Source: Epiperipatus broadwayi
Taxonomy: Eukaryota > Onychophora > Udeonychophora > Euonychophora > Peripatidae
Length of the DNA stretch: 64,000 nucleotides
Direction of reading: 5' to 3'
Assembly (NCBI GenBank): GCA_028023455.1
Contig: JAQFVV010000142.1
Location: 3,033,740-3,097,739, forward strand
How positions within the stretch are numbered: position 1 is the first letter of the stretch; every line of letters begins with the position of its first letter. A model generated the notes under the pieces. That model did no database searches. It had not been told where the DNA came from and saw only the letters and a program-made list of their open reading frames with translations. Positions 48,005 to 58,689 of this stretch are shown piece after piece. A program made the translations under genes and the position numbers.

Positions 48005-48044
48005 ACCTCACTGAAGAAGCCAGTAGCAGAAACCAGTCTGAGGT
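48005..48044 (+). ncRNA. Type I hammerhead ribozyme (family A)
   Basis: Stem I ACCTCA (48005-48010)/TGAGGT (48039-48044), CTGAAGA, stem II GC-CAGTA-GC flanked by an A-A mismatch, GAA (48029-48031), stem III AC-CA-GT, cleavage C at 48038. All core residues are present; N7 is A. Stem III keeps the A15.1-U16.1 pair while its loop differs from the other copies. Confidence 0.8.
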
Positions 48045-48432
48045 TGGGGATATTCTGAAAAGCTTATTAAGAGCTATTTGCAAGCTCATTATATAACATT
48101 TGTAATACAAGCTTGTTAAATTAAGTCATGTGACATATGACTTGATTTCTTTGTAAAATATGTTTTGTAAATATTATTTTAAGACATTAAAGTTTTTTAA
48201 TTTTTAATAAACTTAACAAATGTAACATATTTACTAATGTGATAATGATGATGATGTTTTTTTTAATGTAATTTATGATATATTTATTTGTGTTCATCAT
48301 ATGTTTCAGGTTTTGAATGTTAAAACAGGCAAAACTCACTATATATATTGCCACACACAGCAAGCTAGAGTAATCACTGGATGCCAGAAGGCTTGTGCAA
48401 AGAATCACCATCTAGTACCTACTCATCCAATA

Positions 48433-48474
48433 TCTCCAGACTAGTTTATGGCTTATGGCCTTCATCAGTGAGGA
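48433..48474 (-). ncRNA. Hammerhead ribozyme, family B, core mutated (G12)
   Basis: Minus strand: TCCTCA/TGGAGA stem I (one mismatch), CTGATGA, stem II GGC-CATAA-GCC flanked by A-A, then TAA in place of GAA, stem III AC-TA-GT, cleavage C. G12 is essential, so this copy should be inactive. Confidence 0.7.
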
Positions 48475-48860
48475 GCTTTGGATCTGAGAGCACTGCATCT
48501 AGATCTTAGGATATTATGCAACCCTCCAGCAACCACCTTTTTTCTCCATTTAACTATAAAACTATGACTTTTAAACTGAAAAGACCTTAATGTTTTCAAT
48601 CCAAGACCATTAGCTTATATAGGCATATAGGTCTGAACCCAGTTCAGTACCCATACATTTTGGTGTCTTTGGATTTTTAATAACCATAGCCACCATTATC
48701 CTATTAGGCAGGATTGGTTTTAAGCCAATAAACATCACATGACCACCTCCTCTTATGCTTGTGTATAACTGTTGTTAAAATAGGCAAAACTCACTATATA
48801 TATTTTCACACATAGCAAGCTAGAGTAATCAATGGATGCCAGCGCTCTCAGATCCAAGGC

Positions 48861-48902
48861 TCCTCACTGATTAAGGCCATAAGCCAGAAACTAGTCTGGT
48901 GA
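48861..48902 (+). ncRNA. Hammerhead ribozyme, family B, core mutated (G8)
   Basis: TCCTCA (48861-48866), CTGATTA where CTGANGA is required (G8 to T), stem II GGC-CATAA-GCC, GAA, stem III AC-TA-GT, cleavage C at 48896. Loss of G8 should abolish cleavage. Confidence 0.7.
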
Positions 48903-49315
48903 TATTGGATGAGTAGGCACTAGATGGGGATTTTATGCCCAAGCCTTCTGAAATCCATTGACTACTCTAGCTTGCTGTGTGTGGCAATATATATAGTGAG
49001 TTTGGCCTGTTTTAACAACAGTTATACACAAGCATAAGAGGAGGTGGTCATGTGATGTTTATTGGCTTAAAACAAATCCTGCCTAATAGGATAGTGGTGG
49101 CTATGGTTATTAAAGAACCAAAGACACCAAAATGTATGGGTACTGAACTGGGTTCAGACCCATATGCCTATATAAGCTAATGGGCTTGGATTGAAAACAT
49201 TAAGGTGTTTTCAGTTTAAGACTCATAGTTTTGTAGTTAAATGGAGATAAAAGGTGGTTGCTAGTGGGTTGCATTAGATTCTAAGATCTAGATGCAGTGC
49301 TGTCAGATCCAAGGC

Positions 49316-49357
49316 TCCTCGCTGATGAAGTCCATAAGCCAGAAACTAGTCTGGGGA
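49316..49357 (+). ncRNA. Hammerhead ribozyme, family B, intact core
   Basis: Stem I TCCTCG (49316-49321)/TGGGGA (49352-49357), six pairs including two G-T; CTGATGA at 49322-49328; stem II GTC-CATAA-GCC with one mismatch; GAA at 49342-49344; stem III AC-TA-GT; cleavage C at 49351. All catalytic bases are present. The downstream copy of the tandem pair. Confidence 0.8.
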
Positions 49358-49518
49358 TATCGGATGAGTTAGGCACTAGATGGGGATTTTATGCACAAGC
49401 CTTCTGGCATCCATTGATTACTCTAGCTTGCTGTAAGTGGCAATATATGAGTTTTGCCTGTTTTAACAACAGTTATACACAAGCATAGGAGGAGGTGGTC
49501 ATATGATGTTTTGAATGT

Positions 49519-50058
49519 AAATATATGTATATGCATGAACTGTTTTGACTAATAATTCTAATAATTTGTATACCATTATTGGGCTATTTATTTAGAGTTA
49601 CAATATATAAATTTTAAATAACAGCAATTATATTAATTACAAACATTTTACTAATATAAAAGGTACAATTTATAGCAATGGTCTTCTGATGGATTCAATA
49701 TGTAAATGAAAAATTGTGAATCACTGCATTAATTTTGTAATTTACTTTGCATAAGGTCATTAGTCTTTAGACTTTTTTTATTTGTCACACTAATCTACCT
49801 CTCTGCATTATAAGTTTTTACATTGTGTAATTAATTATTTTCTCTTTTTAAAACAATTTTACATATTGTATATGTTGTAATACTTTACTTTAGAAAATTT
49901 TATTTTTTAGTTATTAATGTCAGACCAATGTGTATTTATTATTATTACTAATAAAAAATATTAAAGTTTATTCATAATATAAATAAATATCTTTTTTGTT
50001 TTATTTGCAATTTAATATTTTACTAAATCTAAATTGTCACAAATCAGAAAGAGATTTT
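49519..50058. other. No recognisable gene
   Basis: AT-rich. Nothing supported. Confidence 0.5.
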
Positions 50059-50386
50059 ATAAAATATACTTGAACATATAAATGTTCTAACAATTATAAA
50101 GAAAAGGTAGACGTGCTATTTTAAAAATTAGCTTTATTCATGCTAATTATGCTTTCAATACAATGTGTACCATAATAATAACTACCATAATAATAACTAT
50201 ATTATATTACTATTATTGGTGGTATTTAAGTATACTTGCTTACATTCAAATTCATTTTAAATTATCCTGGACATAAATTTGATTTATCTAAAGCAAAAAT
50301 TATTCGTACTGAGAGGGAAGAGAAAAAGAGAAAAATTAAAGAGACTTGAACCATGGCCAAAGATCAATTTGCACTTAATAAAAAAG

Positions 50387-50620
50387 ATAACAGCACTCTT
50401 CAAATTAAGAGTCATCGATCACATGACCCAATTTTCTTAAGCTGGTAAGATAAAGATCTAGGGTCTGAAGCTACTCTAGCACCTCTCTGAGGAGTGCTAA
50501 AGCACGTTTGGGGTGGGGGAGGTTCTTGACAGAGATATTTTAAATGCTTTCTCTGGCTAAGCATTTATCACCAAGCTTGTTGAGCAATTGGCAATGCTCA
50601 TTGTTTATAACAGCACTCTT
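50387..50620 (+). mobile_element. Retrozyme family D with 14-bp TSD
   Basis: ATAACAGCACTCTT at 50387-50400 and 50607-50620 flanks a 206-bp element. Its left end is a minus-oriented piece (TCGATCACATGACCCAATTT) homologous to the 3' end of family A, and the right part carries a plus-strand hammerhead-like motif and a tail shared with the 36.4 kb copy. So this too is a head-to-head composite. Confidence 0.8.
50481..50523 (+). ncRNA. Hammerhead-like motif, family D, degenerate
   Basis: Stem I ACCTCT (50481-50486)/GGAGGT (50518-50523), six pairs; CTGAGGA at 50487-50493; stem II GTGC-TAAA-GCAC, a perfect 4-bp helix with the canonical G10.1-C11.1 pair. The following GAAAC is replaced by GTTTGGGG, and position 17 is G. 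Structure preserved on both helices, catalytic strand lost. Confidence 0.6.
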
Positions 50621-50905
50621 ACTCAAAGAAATGAACTATCTAAGAAGATTTCAAATAAAATTTACATAACTACACCACAAATTAAAATGAATTTGAATTT
50701 AAGCAAATATACTTAAAATACCACCAATAATAATAATGTAGTATGGCTATAATTATGGTACGCATTGTACTGAAAGCATGCTAGCATGAATAAAGCCAAG
50801 TTTTTAAAATAACACATTTACCTTGTCCGAATATTTATATGTTTAAATTTACAAGTACAAAGAAAAGAGATAAGATATTAAATGAATTCATAAAATATAC
50901 TTGAA

Positions 50906-52939
50906 TAAATGCTTTTCATTTAATCTTTGTCTAGTAGAACATTGACTGAAATTTATTTGAGACTTAGAAAAGGATTCGTATTTATATATATAGCCTATTG
51001 TCTGAATAAATTTTATAGCAAAATTATTTTTAGCATAATAATTGTTTAAAGTATTTTAAAAATATTTAAAATACTGTATTTTGAAATATTTTGAAAAATA
51101 AAAAACACCTTTTCGCTAACATTAGTAATTATAAAATGAAATGTAATTATTATTAAGCACATACCTAAACCAAAAAAAAAAAACCTTTAAAAATAAAATA
51201 AACACTCTTATTTTATCTTTATGAGCATAACATAAAAAAATTCCTGCTGACTTGTGCAAAGAACAGTTACATTTTAAAGCTGTTCTTGTGACCATTCCCT
51301 GACATATAGGAACAAAAATGAAAATTAAAATATAGATTTAGTATGGGTAAAATAATATTGCAGACAGATTTATAGTATTCAGTGATGAAGTTACAGTTCT
51401 GTTGTTTATCATAGTGAATGGTAAAAGGCTTAATTAAGTTATAAAACTCATATCTTTAAACATTAAAATGCTAAAACAAATTGTATTAAAGGCATGACAA
51501 TCAACAGCAAACTATTTTCAATGATGATCAAATGTCATCATGCAGTTTTTTTTGCCTAATTTTTTTCTGCCTTAGGCAAAAATATATATATATTAAAATT
51601 ATGACTAGCTTATGATAATTATGTCAAGTTATTTAAAAAATATTGTAATGACAATATTTATCCGGCTTTTATTTATATATTTTAGTTTTTTTAATATATA
51701 TATCACCTGCTTAAACAACTTAAAAATTTTTTTTAGTGTACAGTGAAACAAAAAACAGTGGAAGGAAGACATTTACAAAAGTGATGAATTTCCTCAAAAA
51801 ATTATTGTCAAAAAATCTTTGACAAAAGCTATCAATCTTAAACTATAATGTTTTTTGCTTTTTGCTTTGCTCGTTTTTAAATAAAAATAGCTGTTTTTTA
51901 GGAAATTTTAATAAATTTCTCTCTAATTATAAATGATAAATATTAAAAGTGAAATTGAATGATTAATCATAAAAGTGGATATTAGCTGTCAAGAAAAATA
52001 TTTAGCCAAATAAATAAATAATATAGAATAAATGATATTAATAAATTAAATATACAAACTGACATAAATGAAAGTATAAAATAATCTTTAATTAAACAGG
52101 TTACTTCATAACTAAAACCTCGCCATCATTTCTCTATGGAGGAACGTGTAAAAAAGACATGATGATAGTTTATGGTTTTCCTCTCCATCTAAGCATGATT
52201 TGATGCTCATTTACTAGCCAAGAATTAAATAGCTATCTGAGTTGACTGCAGGCTAGTTGTCTAAAAGAAATATTTCAAGTTTACTAGGAACCTAGAAATA
52301 TTGCCAATATTCAACCTAAGTCACTAAAAGAACATATAGACTATTATATATAAACATAAAAAGAACTGCTGAATTTTCCATATTAACATATTCATCTGAA
52401 GTTTATTTTTAGAACATAAATTAAAAGCATTTTTTTCGCTTATATTTTTTTTAACATTTAATTGACAAATATGGATTGAATTTCACTTCATTTCATTAAA
52501 TTTTTAAAATAAATAATAATGACTTTTTGCAATTTAATCCTAAATAGTCAGAAGTAATTACAAACCCTAATTAGAAAATGTTTATTTTAAAATCGTTTAA
52601 ATTAAAACAAATGATCTATTATATTTTTCATTTTAAATGTATGCCTTATGGCAGATTTAAAATTTAGATCAGTGACACTGATCGACTTCAATTTGGAGCA
52701 AAAGTGTTAGGGAACATATTTCTTCTTATTATAAAATTATAAACTTTATTTGCAGCAATATATATTATATTTAATGTTTTTCATGGTTATATGATGTAAA
52801 TAAAGTAGTTTTGGGGTTGTTAGTTCTCAAATAGCAATGAGATTGGGTGTGAGGTAAAGAATGAGATTGAGCATGAAGTAATTGAACATTAATAATATAT
52901 GAATTAACAAAATGTTTTTTTTATTATTTTCTTCAGTTT
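50906..52939. other. No recognisable gene
   Basis: AT-rich, with A13 at about 51171 and several (TA)n tracts. Nothing supported. Confidence 0.5.
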
Positions 52940-53440
52940 CACCATTAATTGTTTTCAAGTTTATATTAGAAGAAAGAGATAAAATAAGTGGTTTCCATAA
53001 GGCTGGAATATGTTGTGCTTCATCAGATCTATTTAAAGCATTTGGTCTTTATAACATATCAATTGACTCCCTCATGGTTCTCAATTCATACTTTTCCAAA
53101 TTAGGTAGTATTTTTGCATTATCAATATCAGGTTTATGACCAATTTCTAAAAATTGTGAAATAAAAGCTAATGTATTCAACTTCTGATTAAAGGTCTTTT
53201 TATGTTCATTAATTCTGGCATTAATTTGTCTGTTACACTGACCTACATAGCTTTTGAACACTGTAAACATGGAGTTTCATAAACCCTCTGGTATTCCAAA
53301 AGTACTCTGCCTTTATGTTTATAGAAAAAAAACACCATTTTTTTTTTGCTAATGGAAAAAGTTGTCTTTATGTTAAAATTAGATAGTCTAATATTGATTT
53401 TATCAGTGACTCTTAATATAAGGTAAAATTACTATAATTA
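52940..53440 (-). pseudogene. PLE linker and GIY-YIG endonuclease C-terminus
   Basis: Minus-strand frames encode, in order, the linker VTDKINIRLSNFNIKTTF, then HKGRVLLEYQR, VYETPCLQCSKA, a 1-nt frameshift, YVGQCNRQINARINEHKK, FLEIGHKPDIDNAKIL, ELRTMRESIDML, a second frameshift at about 53049, and NRSDEAQHIPALWKPLI. This is the standard C-terminal half of Penelope-like proteins: linker, GVY..PC..C, Y-x-GQ, R..EH, GH..D..N.KIL, and the C-terminal W-KP. Catalytic Y, the R and the zinc-type C-C-H-H set are intact; only two frameshifts break it. It differs from family C and is clearly a separate, better preserved PLE. Confidence 0.88.
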
Positions 53441-53557
53441 GTTGAATTATCAATTTTATTCTTTCTTTTTTTTTTAATATTAATGCTATGTAACACCTTA
53501 TATATGATGTTTTTATTGTAATCATTAGAAAGTAGAATATTTTTATTAGTTCTATTT

Positions 53558-53752
53558 CTACTTTATATATATATATATTAGAAGTGAGTTATTATCTCCA
53601 CCATATCTGATCATTTTTCTAACTATTTCATAATTTCCAAGATTCATAGTCTTCAATTTCTTCATTTCTCTTTTAACCTTTTCTAATAAAATATCATTTT
53701 CACTATTGTAAAATAGTGATTTAATTTCAATAAAGTTCCTGAAACAAAACAA
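53558..53752 (-). pseudogene. Possible PLE thumb/linker region upstream of the endonuclease
   Basis: A 64-codon minus-strand frame (MFCFRNFIEIKSLFYNSEND, then LLEKVKREMKKLKTMNLGNY) lies just upstream of the PLE nuclease, in the same orientation. Its helix-rich E-x-L..K..G-Y..I-R-K pattern could be the reverse transcriptase thumb that precedes the linker in PLEs. Similarity is weak and no RT catalytic motif is visible, so position is the main argument. Confidence 0.35.
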
Positions 53753-54472
53753 AAAAACAATTTATATTGAAAAATAGTTTAAAATATGATACTTGATATT
53801 TTATGAATTATATTACAATTAGAATACTAACAAAATAAATGAGACTAAAGCTCTTGCAAAAGGAGTCTTATCATGGAAAATTACTTGCAATTCTAGTTTG
53901 ATAAATTTCATATCTTATTCATTCATTGCAACAAAAAATAATGTATCGATGAGCACTTCACAAAGTTCAAAACACCTCATTATTTTTTTCCAGCTATAAT
54001 ATTAAAATATATGACATTTCACCTAATCTAAGCAACCAATACTATATTGTATTTTTATATAACATCTTATAAGACAAATGGGGGTCAGTAATTGTGGTAA
54101 GTGTGAAGCCTGATGTTTAGACAATTGTTTTTAAATATTAGCATGAGGTTATTTTCAATTATCTCCCCTAAATTGACAATAATATGATGCTAAACAATAT
54201 ATTTTTTATCTAATAACACCATCTACAGATTTCCCTCTTTTTAAAAAAAACTGCAACTCAGCAAACATTGCTGCTATCATAATAAGGATTTTATCACTTT
54301 AATGCAAATATTTGAATAGGCAAATCATGAAATAAACTCAAAGCACTGAAAAATTAGGCTTGGAACTTATATGATTTAAAGGATAGCTAATTCAATTAGT
54401 TTTTTTTTTTTTTTTGTTCTTCAAAATAGAAACATACTATTAAGAATTCAGTTGTATGTGGATGTTAAGAAT
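53753..54472. other. No recognisable gene
   Basis: AT-rich. Nothing supported. Confidence 0.5.
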
Positions 54473-54711
54473 CAACCTTAAGCAATCAACAATCCTAACC
54501 TATTGTCAAGGCCATTTCCTTTAACAATAAAGGTTGTACCATCTTTATCTATGGTTTGATATGTTTATATAGACCCTATAGATTGCAACTTGACCAAGGA
54601 GTATGAGATTAATAATGCAAAGAAGTTTAAACAAATCTCATCAATCAGGAAAATCTAACCTGTTCTGAAAGCAGACCATAAGTTGAGATTGTTGATTACT
54701 TAAAAGTTTGT
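54473..54711. repeat. Imperfect inverted repeat, 38-bp arms
   Basis: CAACCTTAAGCAATCAACAA (from 54474) is inverted near 54683-54711 (TTGAGATTGTTGATTACTTA). A 160-bp interior of higher complexity separates them. MITE-like; no duplication identified. Confidence 0.55.
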
Positions 54712-57027
54712 TGTTATCATTTACATTTTTAAACCTCTTAAAGCTTTGAGTAATTGGCTTTATTGTCTATAATTCTTAGTGAACATAGATTCTGGAGCAT
54801 GGTTTATTGTTATTGATTATATTTCTGACTTTGAGCATTGTTTAATTGACTTTTATCTTATATTTATTTAAATTTTGTTTTTAATTTAAGTTTTATTAAG
54901 TGGCAATGTTTTTTTTTTCTGGTTATAATATGAAACTTTAAATTTACTTGCTTATAGATTTTAACATTATTGCTATGTAGATTTAAGTATGTGATTGAGA
55001 ATGCTATTTACATCTCTTGTTTTTGCATTAACAATAAGATTCAAATATTTTTTTTATTTAGAGTTATTTAAAAAGTCATGAAATCTGAACTTAGAAAGGT
55101 ATTATATTGTAATGAAGTATTTAAATATTAAGGTATATGCATAGATAAGAACACATTTTTTTATAAATTTCACTGGTAGAAAGTATATATCAAATTTAGT
55201 AATGTAATTATTAGAAATAATTATTTTTATGATATCACAGATAATTTATGATGTAAATTTAAAATCCATTTCACTTACAGATAGTATGTTGCATCACTAG
55301 TTATTAAATATCATTAAAGAAAATGATATACAAATGTATATTTATTTAATAAATGTGTATTTTTTATTTAATAATTTTTCATGAGTTAAAACACTATTAC
55401 TTGAATATGAGCAAGTTTCTTTTATTATAAAGAAATTAATTTTTTATTTGTAAATGACTTCTTGATGCCATTCTTTAGATTAACCATGTAAAAGAATAAT
55501 TCTCAGGAAACTGAAAGATGAAAGCTATAAATCTATAGTGCTTTTTAATACTTTGAACATCATTGAAGGAGGATTACAAAAGTTCAAGTCATCCAATTGC
55601 CATTCTGAACAAATAAATATAGATAGAGAAAAATGAAATATTTGACTTTAAATCATTGCTTTTAGAGGAAATTGAATGTGCTTGTATTAGTAGAAAAAAT
55701 TATAGTTATGAATTTGCAATTGCTTTTAGGCATATTTAGTTTTATAAATACAACAGTGATTAAGAAATGTATTTGATTTTTATTATTATTTTATAAATGA
55801 TGTATGCACATATTTATTTAAAACCTGAACTAAACATAGTTTTAGCAGTGATCTGATTATTAATCACCTGGTATATTTTGTCTTTTTTATTGAATAGAAT
55901 AAAAAGTGTTTGCTGCCTGGTGGGTACATATTACTAATTCATATATTCTGGCTTCTCAGGTGTGATAACATTGACTATGGAGTTTCTTCAACTATGAATT
56001 CGGACTAAAGCAAGGATTTTAATAAACAACAGAGATAATTGTTTATCATAAGATAACTAGCTTGAGTAATCAATTGATGTTAGATGTGCGCTTATTAAAT
56101 CTTTTTTTAAAAGTGCTGTTTTACTCAAAGATAGATTTAGAGTGGAATAAATAGTTTGTTCTTGAAAAGTATTGTACACGTTGGGGAAATTTTACATTAT
56201 TTTGGTATAATTGTTATTAGAATATACTTTTTTATAAGCTATATATTGTTTGCTTTAATGATCTATAAAAAAAAGTTCTGTAAAGAGTTACGGTAATTTA
56301 AAGTTCATGATATATATTATAACCCCCCCCCCCACTTAACACCGATCCTACACATCATATGAACAAATGCCCAGGGTACTAATTCTATTAATGAATAGAA
56401 TAAATTAACAACTTTATTATGCTTTGAATTTGTATTGAGACTCTTCTACTTATGCCTGATTTATAGCTTAGCTCAGTGGAGGGTTATAGAAAGTTAAGAA
56501 TATTCAGAATGTAAATAAATGGAAGAAGAAATACTATTGATGATTAAAATAAAATATGTGCCTCATTTGTTAATCAAACAAATGATAGAAATCAATAAAG
56601 TTTCATTTATTCAAGCCAATAAACTATAATTTTAATTTGATTTCTTCCACCATCTAAATACACTCATAGATTAACCACAATGTAACTTTAACAGAAAAAG
56701 ATGATATTGAATAACTCCACTATCTAGCATATCTTAATCTAAATAACTAAATTAATATTAATTTGGAACTATGAAATCAGGTCTCAGGAAATCTTTAATA
56801 CAATTTGATTAAAGAAATTCTATTACACAATAACTTATGACTATTGTAATAAAAAAAAAATAATGGAATGAATTGAATGATGTTTCACTGGACTAGCAAT
56901 TAAATAATAAAGGAAATAGGGTACCTTTTAATTTCACATCATTGTCTAAATAATAACTAAAGTATGCAATCTTCTTCATAAGTTTACCAAATAGTAAAGT
57001 ATTTCATATAATGTTTGGATCAAGAGA
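54712..57027. other. No gene; possible family B relic at about 56060
   Basis: AT-rich. TAGCTTGAGTAATCAATTGA at about 56058 resembles the family B string TAGAGTAATCAATGGATGCC and may be an eroded copy. A C10 run is at about 56324. Confidence 0.4.
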
Positions 57028-57151
57028 ACAATATTATCAATTTTTTTTTAAGTGTCATAGCATCGGCCGGTACGGGAACCCACAACCTGGGCAACTGCTT
57101 GTAAGGCAGTCACGCTGACGTCTCAACCACCAATGCAAGACAATATTATCA
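57028..57151 (-). mobile_element. Short tRNA-like SINE with 12-bp target duplication
   Basis: ACAATATTATCA at 57028-57039 and 57140-57151 flanks a minus-strand copy of the 7.2 kb SINE. The tRNA-like part is 57060-57136: acceptor GCATTGG/CCGATGC, perfect 5-bp anticodon stem ACTGC/GCAGT around CTTACAA, long variable region, T-loop region TTCCCGT, then a short spacer and an A9 tail. The two copies differ by many substitutions but keep the acceptor and anticodon stems. Confidence 0.88.
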
Positions 57152-58689
57152 GATTTCAGTATGTTTATTATCAAATTTACAAAGTAATGCATTTATGTTC
57201 TAATAGATATGTAGAATGTAGAAAGTAGAACACAACTGCATATAAGAATAACTGGAGAGAAAGGTTTAAATAATAAATAAAGCATTTATTTACATTTGCA
57301 ATTAAAATAGATATAATTAGCTCACATTGAGACTATTTGTCTTAATTCTTAAATTTTACACATACATTTTTTAATCTGGTTGTGAATCTCTTTTGTTACA
57401 CTTTTTATTATTTATTGACTAGACATTTACAAGATATGAATTATAAATAAAATAATGTCCTCATATTTTAACTTCGAATATATTTAGGCTGTTAATTAAC
57501 TCTAACATCTTTTTTTTTTTTATTAGCAAACAACACTGGGTAAATAAATATTTTATTATGAGCACAAATATACAAGTTGGAGAGGTCACACTAACAATTA
57601 TTGGGATAAAACAAATTAATAATTTTGGCTGTCAAGAGAGTAACCTTAAATAGCTCAATCAAATAATTCCTTTAAATCTATACTTTTCCAGCATTCAAAA
57701 TAAAAGTAATCATTCTGATGATATGATGGTTTTAAAGCTTGTGGTAAATTAACCTGATATAATTCAAAATATTTAGTTCCTGATGTATAAATTTAATAGT
57801 ATTATATTCTCATGTCTGCAAGGTTATTTGCATTACATATGTGTCACATCTTATGCTATAATTAAGTCAAAAATCAATATATTATATCTTATCAGTTTAC
57901 TTATGAATTACTAAATAAGTGTCATAGTATGGACAATGCCATAGACCAACCAATAAATATAACACTATTTCTGCTTTAATATTCCATAAAGAATTTAATC
58001 TTACCATTTATTTAACCACTAACTACATTACATATCTATGATTCTATGATAACACAAAAATAAACATTCAAGAAAAATTTAAGCACATGAGGAATAAATA
58101 AGCTTCTTGGCTAATAAATCTAATGACAAATAATGAATCCCCACCTAACCTTAAGGTATACTATTGGTGTGGAACTCACTCTCATCACCAGAATAAAGGG
58201 GAAATATACTACTCAACTTCATAAAATATCATTTTTGTAATTCATACATACGCAATCTAGGAATATAATTCACTCATGGCAAATACTTAGATATATGAAG
58301 GGAGAGAATTGTCAATTGCAATCAGCATAGACAATATCCTTAATAATTTTCTTTTTCACAGCTATTTTATACATTCCATTCTATACCTTGGAAAATAAAT
58401 TTATACACAGATAGGACACCATTTTTTATCAATTCTTTTACAATATGGCATTATCCAAATTAACAGAAAGAAAAACAGTCATAAAACTAAATATTTATTA
58501 ATTATATGAAATAAATGCATAAGACAGACACACATGTATAAATAAGAGCATGAAAATAACTTCAAATTATACAATACGCGAATATTATGGTAAAGTAAAT
58601 GATAAACTGAAAATAAAACTTTTACTTTGTGACAAATTATTAGCTGTTTTAAAATTTTTAAATGACAGTAGTTATTGTCAATGAATTTC
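57152..58689. other. No recognisable gene
   Basis: AT-rich. Nothing supported, although the minus-strand frame at 58479-58709 directly follows the LINE fragment and may be its eroded continuation. Confidence 0.45.

Larger units (their letters stand above)
47727..48164. mobile_element. Retrozyme family A, head-to-head pair with 11-bp TSD
   Basis: TAAAATATGTT at 47727-47737 and 48154-48164 flanks a 416-bp insertion made of two family A pieces in opposite orientation, meeting near 47955. Each half carries a hammerhead (47779-47818 minus, 48005-48044 plus). The right end has GTCATGTGACATATGACTTG, the conserved 3' end of the unit. The unit matches 16.1-16.6 kb. The insertion contains no open frame. 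Confidence 0.85.
48310..49518. mobile_element. Retrozyme family B, head-to-head tandem array with 11-bp TSD
   Basis: GTTTTGAATGT at 48310-48320 and 49508-49518 flanks about 1.19 kb. From the left: a minus-strand partial unit with one hammerhead (48321 to about 48838), then, head-to-head, a plus-strand tandem array with hammerheads at 48861 and 49316, spaced exactly 455 bp. One monomer between two cleavage sites is therefore 455 nt. Unit landmarks: GGATTGGTTTTAAGCC, GGGTTCAGACCCATATGCC, CAAGCATAAGAGGAGGTGG. No protein is encoded. The layout fits reverse transcription of a multimeric or circular RNA, which is inference. Confidence 0.85.
50059..50905. repeat. Foldback with 16-bp flanking direct repeats and a nested insertion
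   Basis: Arms about 50075-50285 and 50650-50842 are inverted copies (CTTTATTCATGCTAATTATG against CATGCTAGCATGAATAAAG; CAAATTCATTTTAAATT against AATTAAAATGAATTTG). ATAAAATATACTTGAA occurs at 50059-50074 and 50890-50905. The spacer holds the family D element (50387-50620), which therefore inserted later. Confidence 0.75.

Noticed and set aside
48187-49488. Open frames within 48.2-49.5 kb
   Set aside because: They lie inside the retrozyme family B repeats and are not conserved between copies.
52912-53139. Plus-strand 75-codon frame
   Set aside because: Antisense to the PLE endonuclease, which has clear family motifs on the minus strand.
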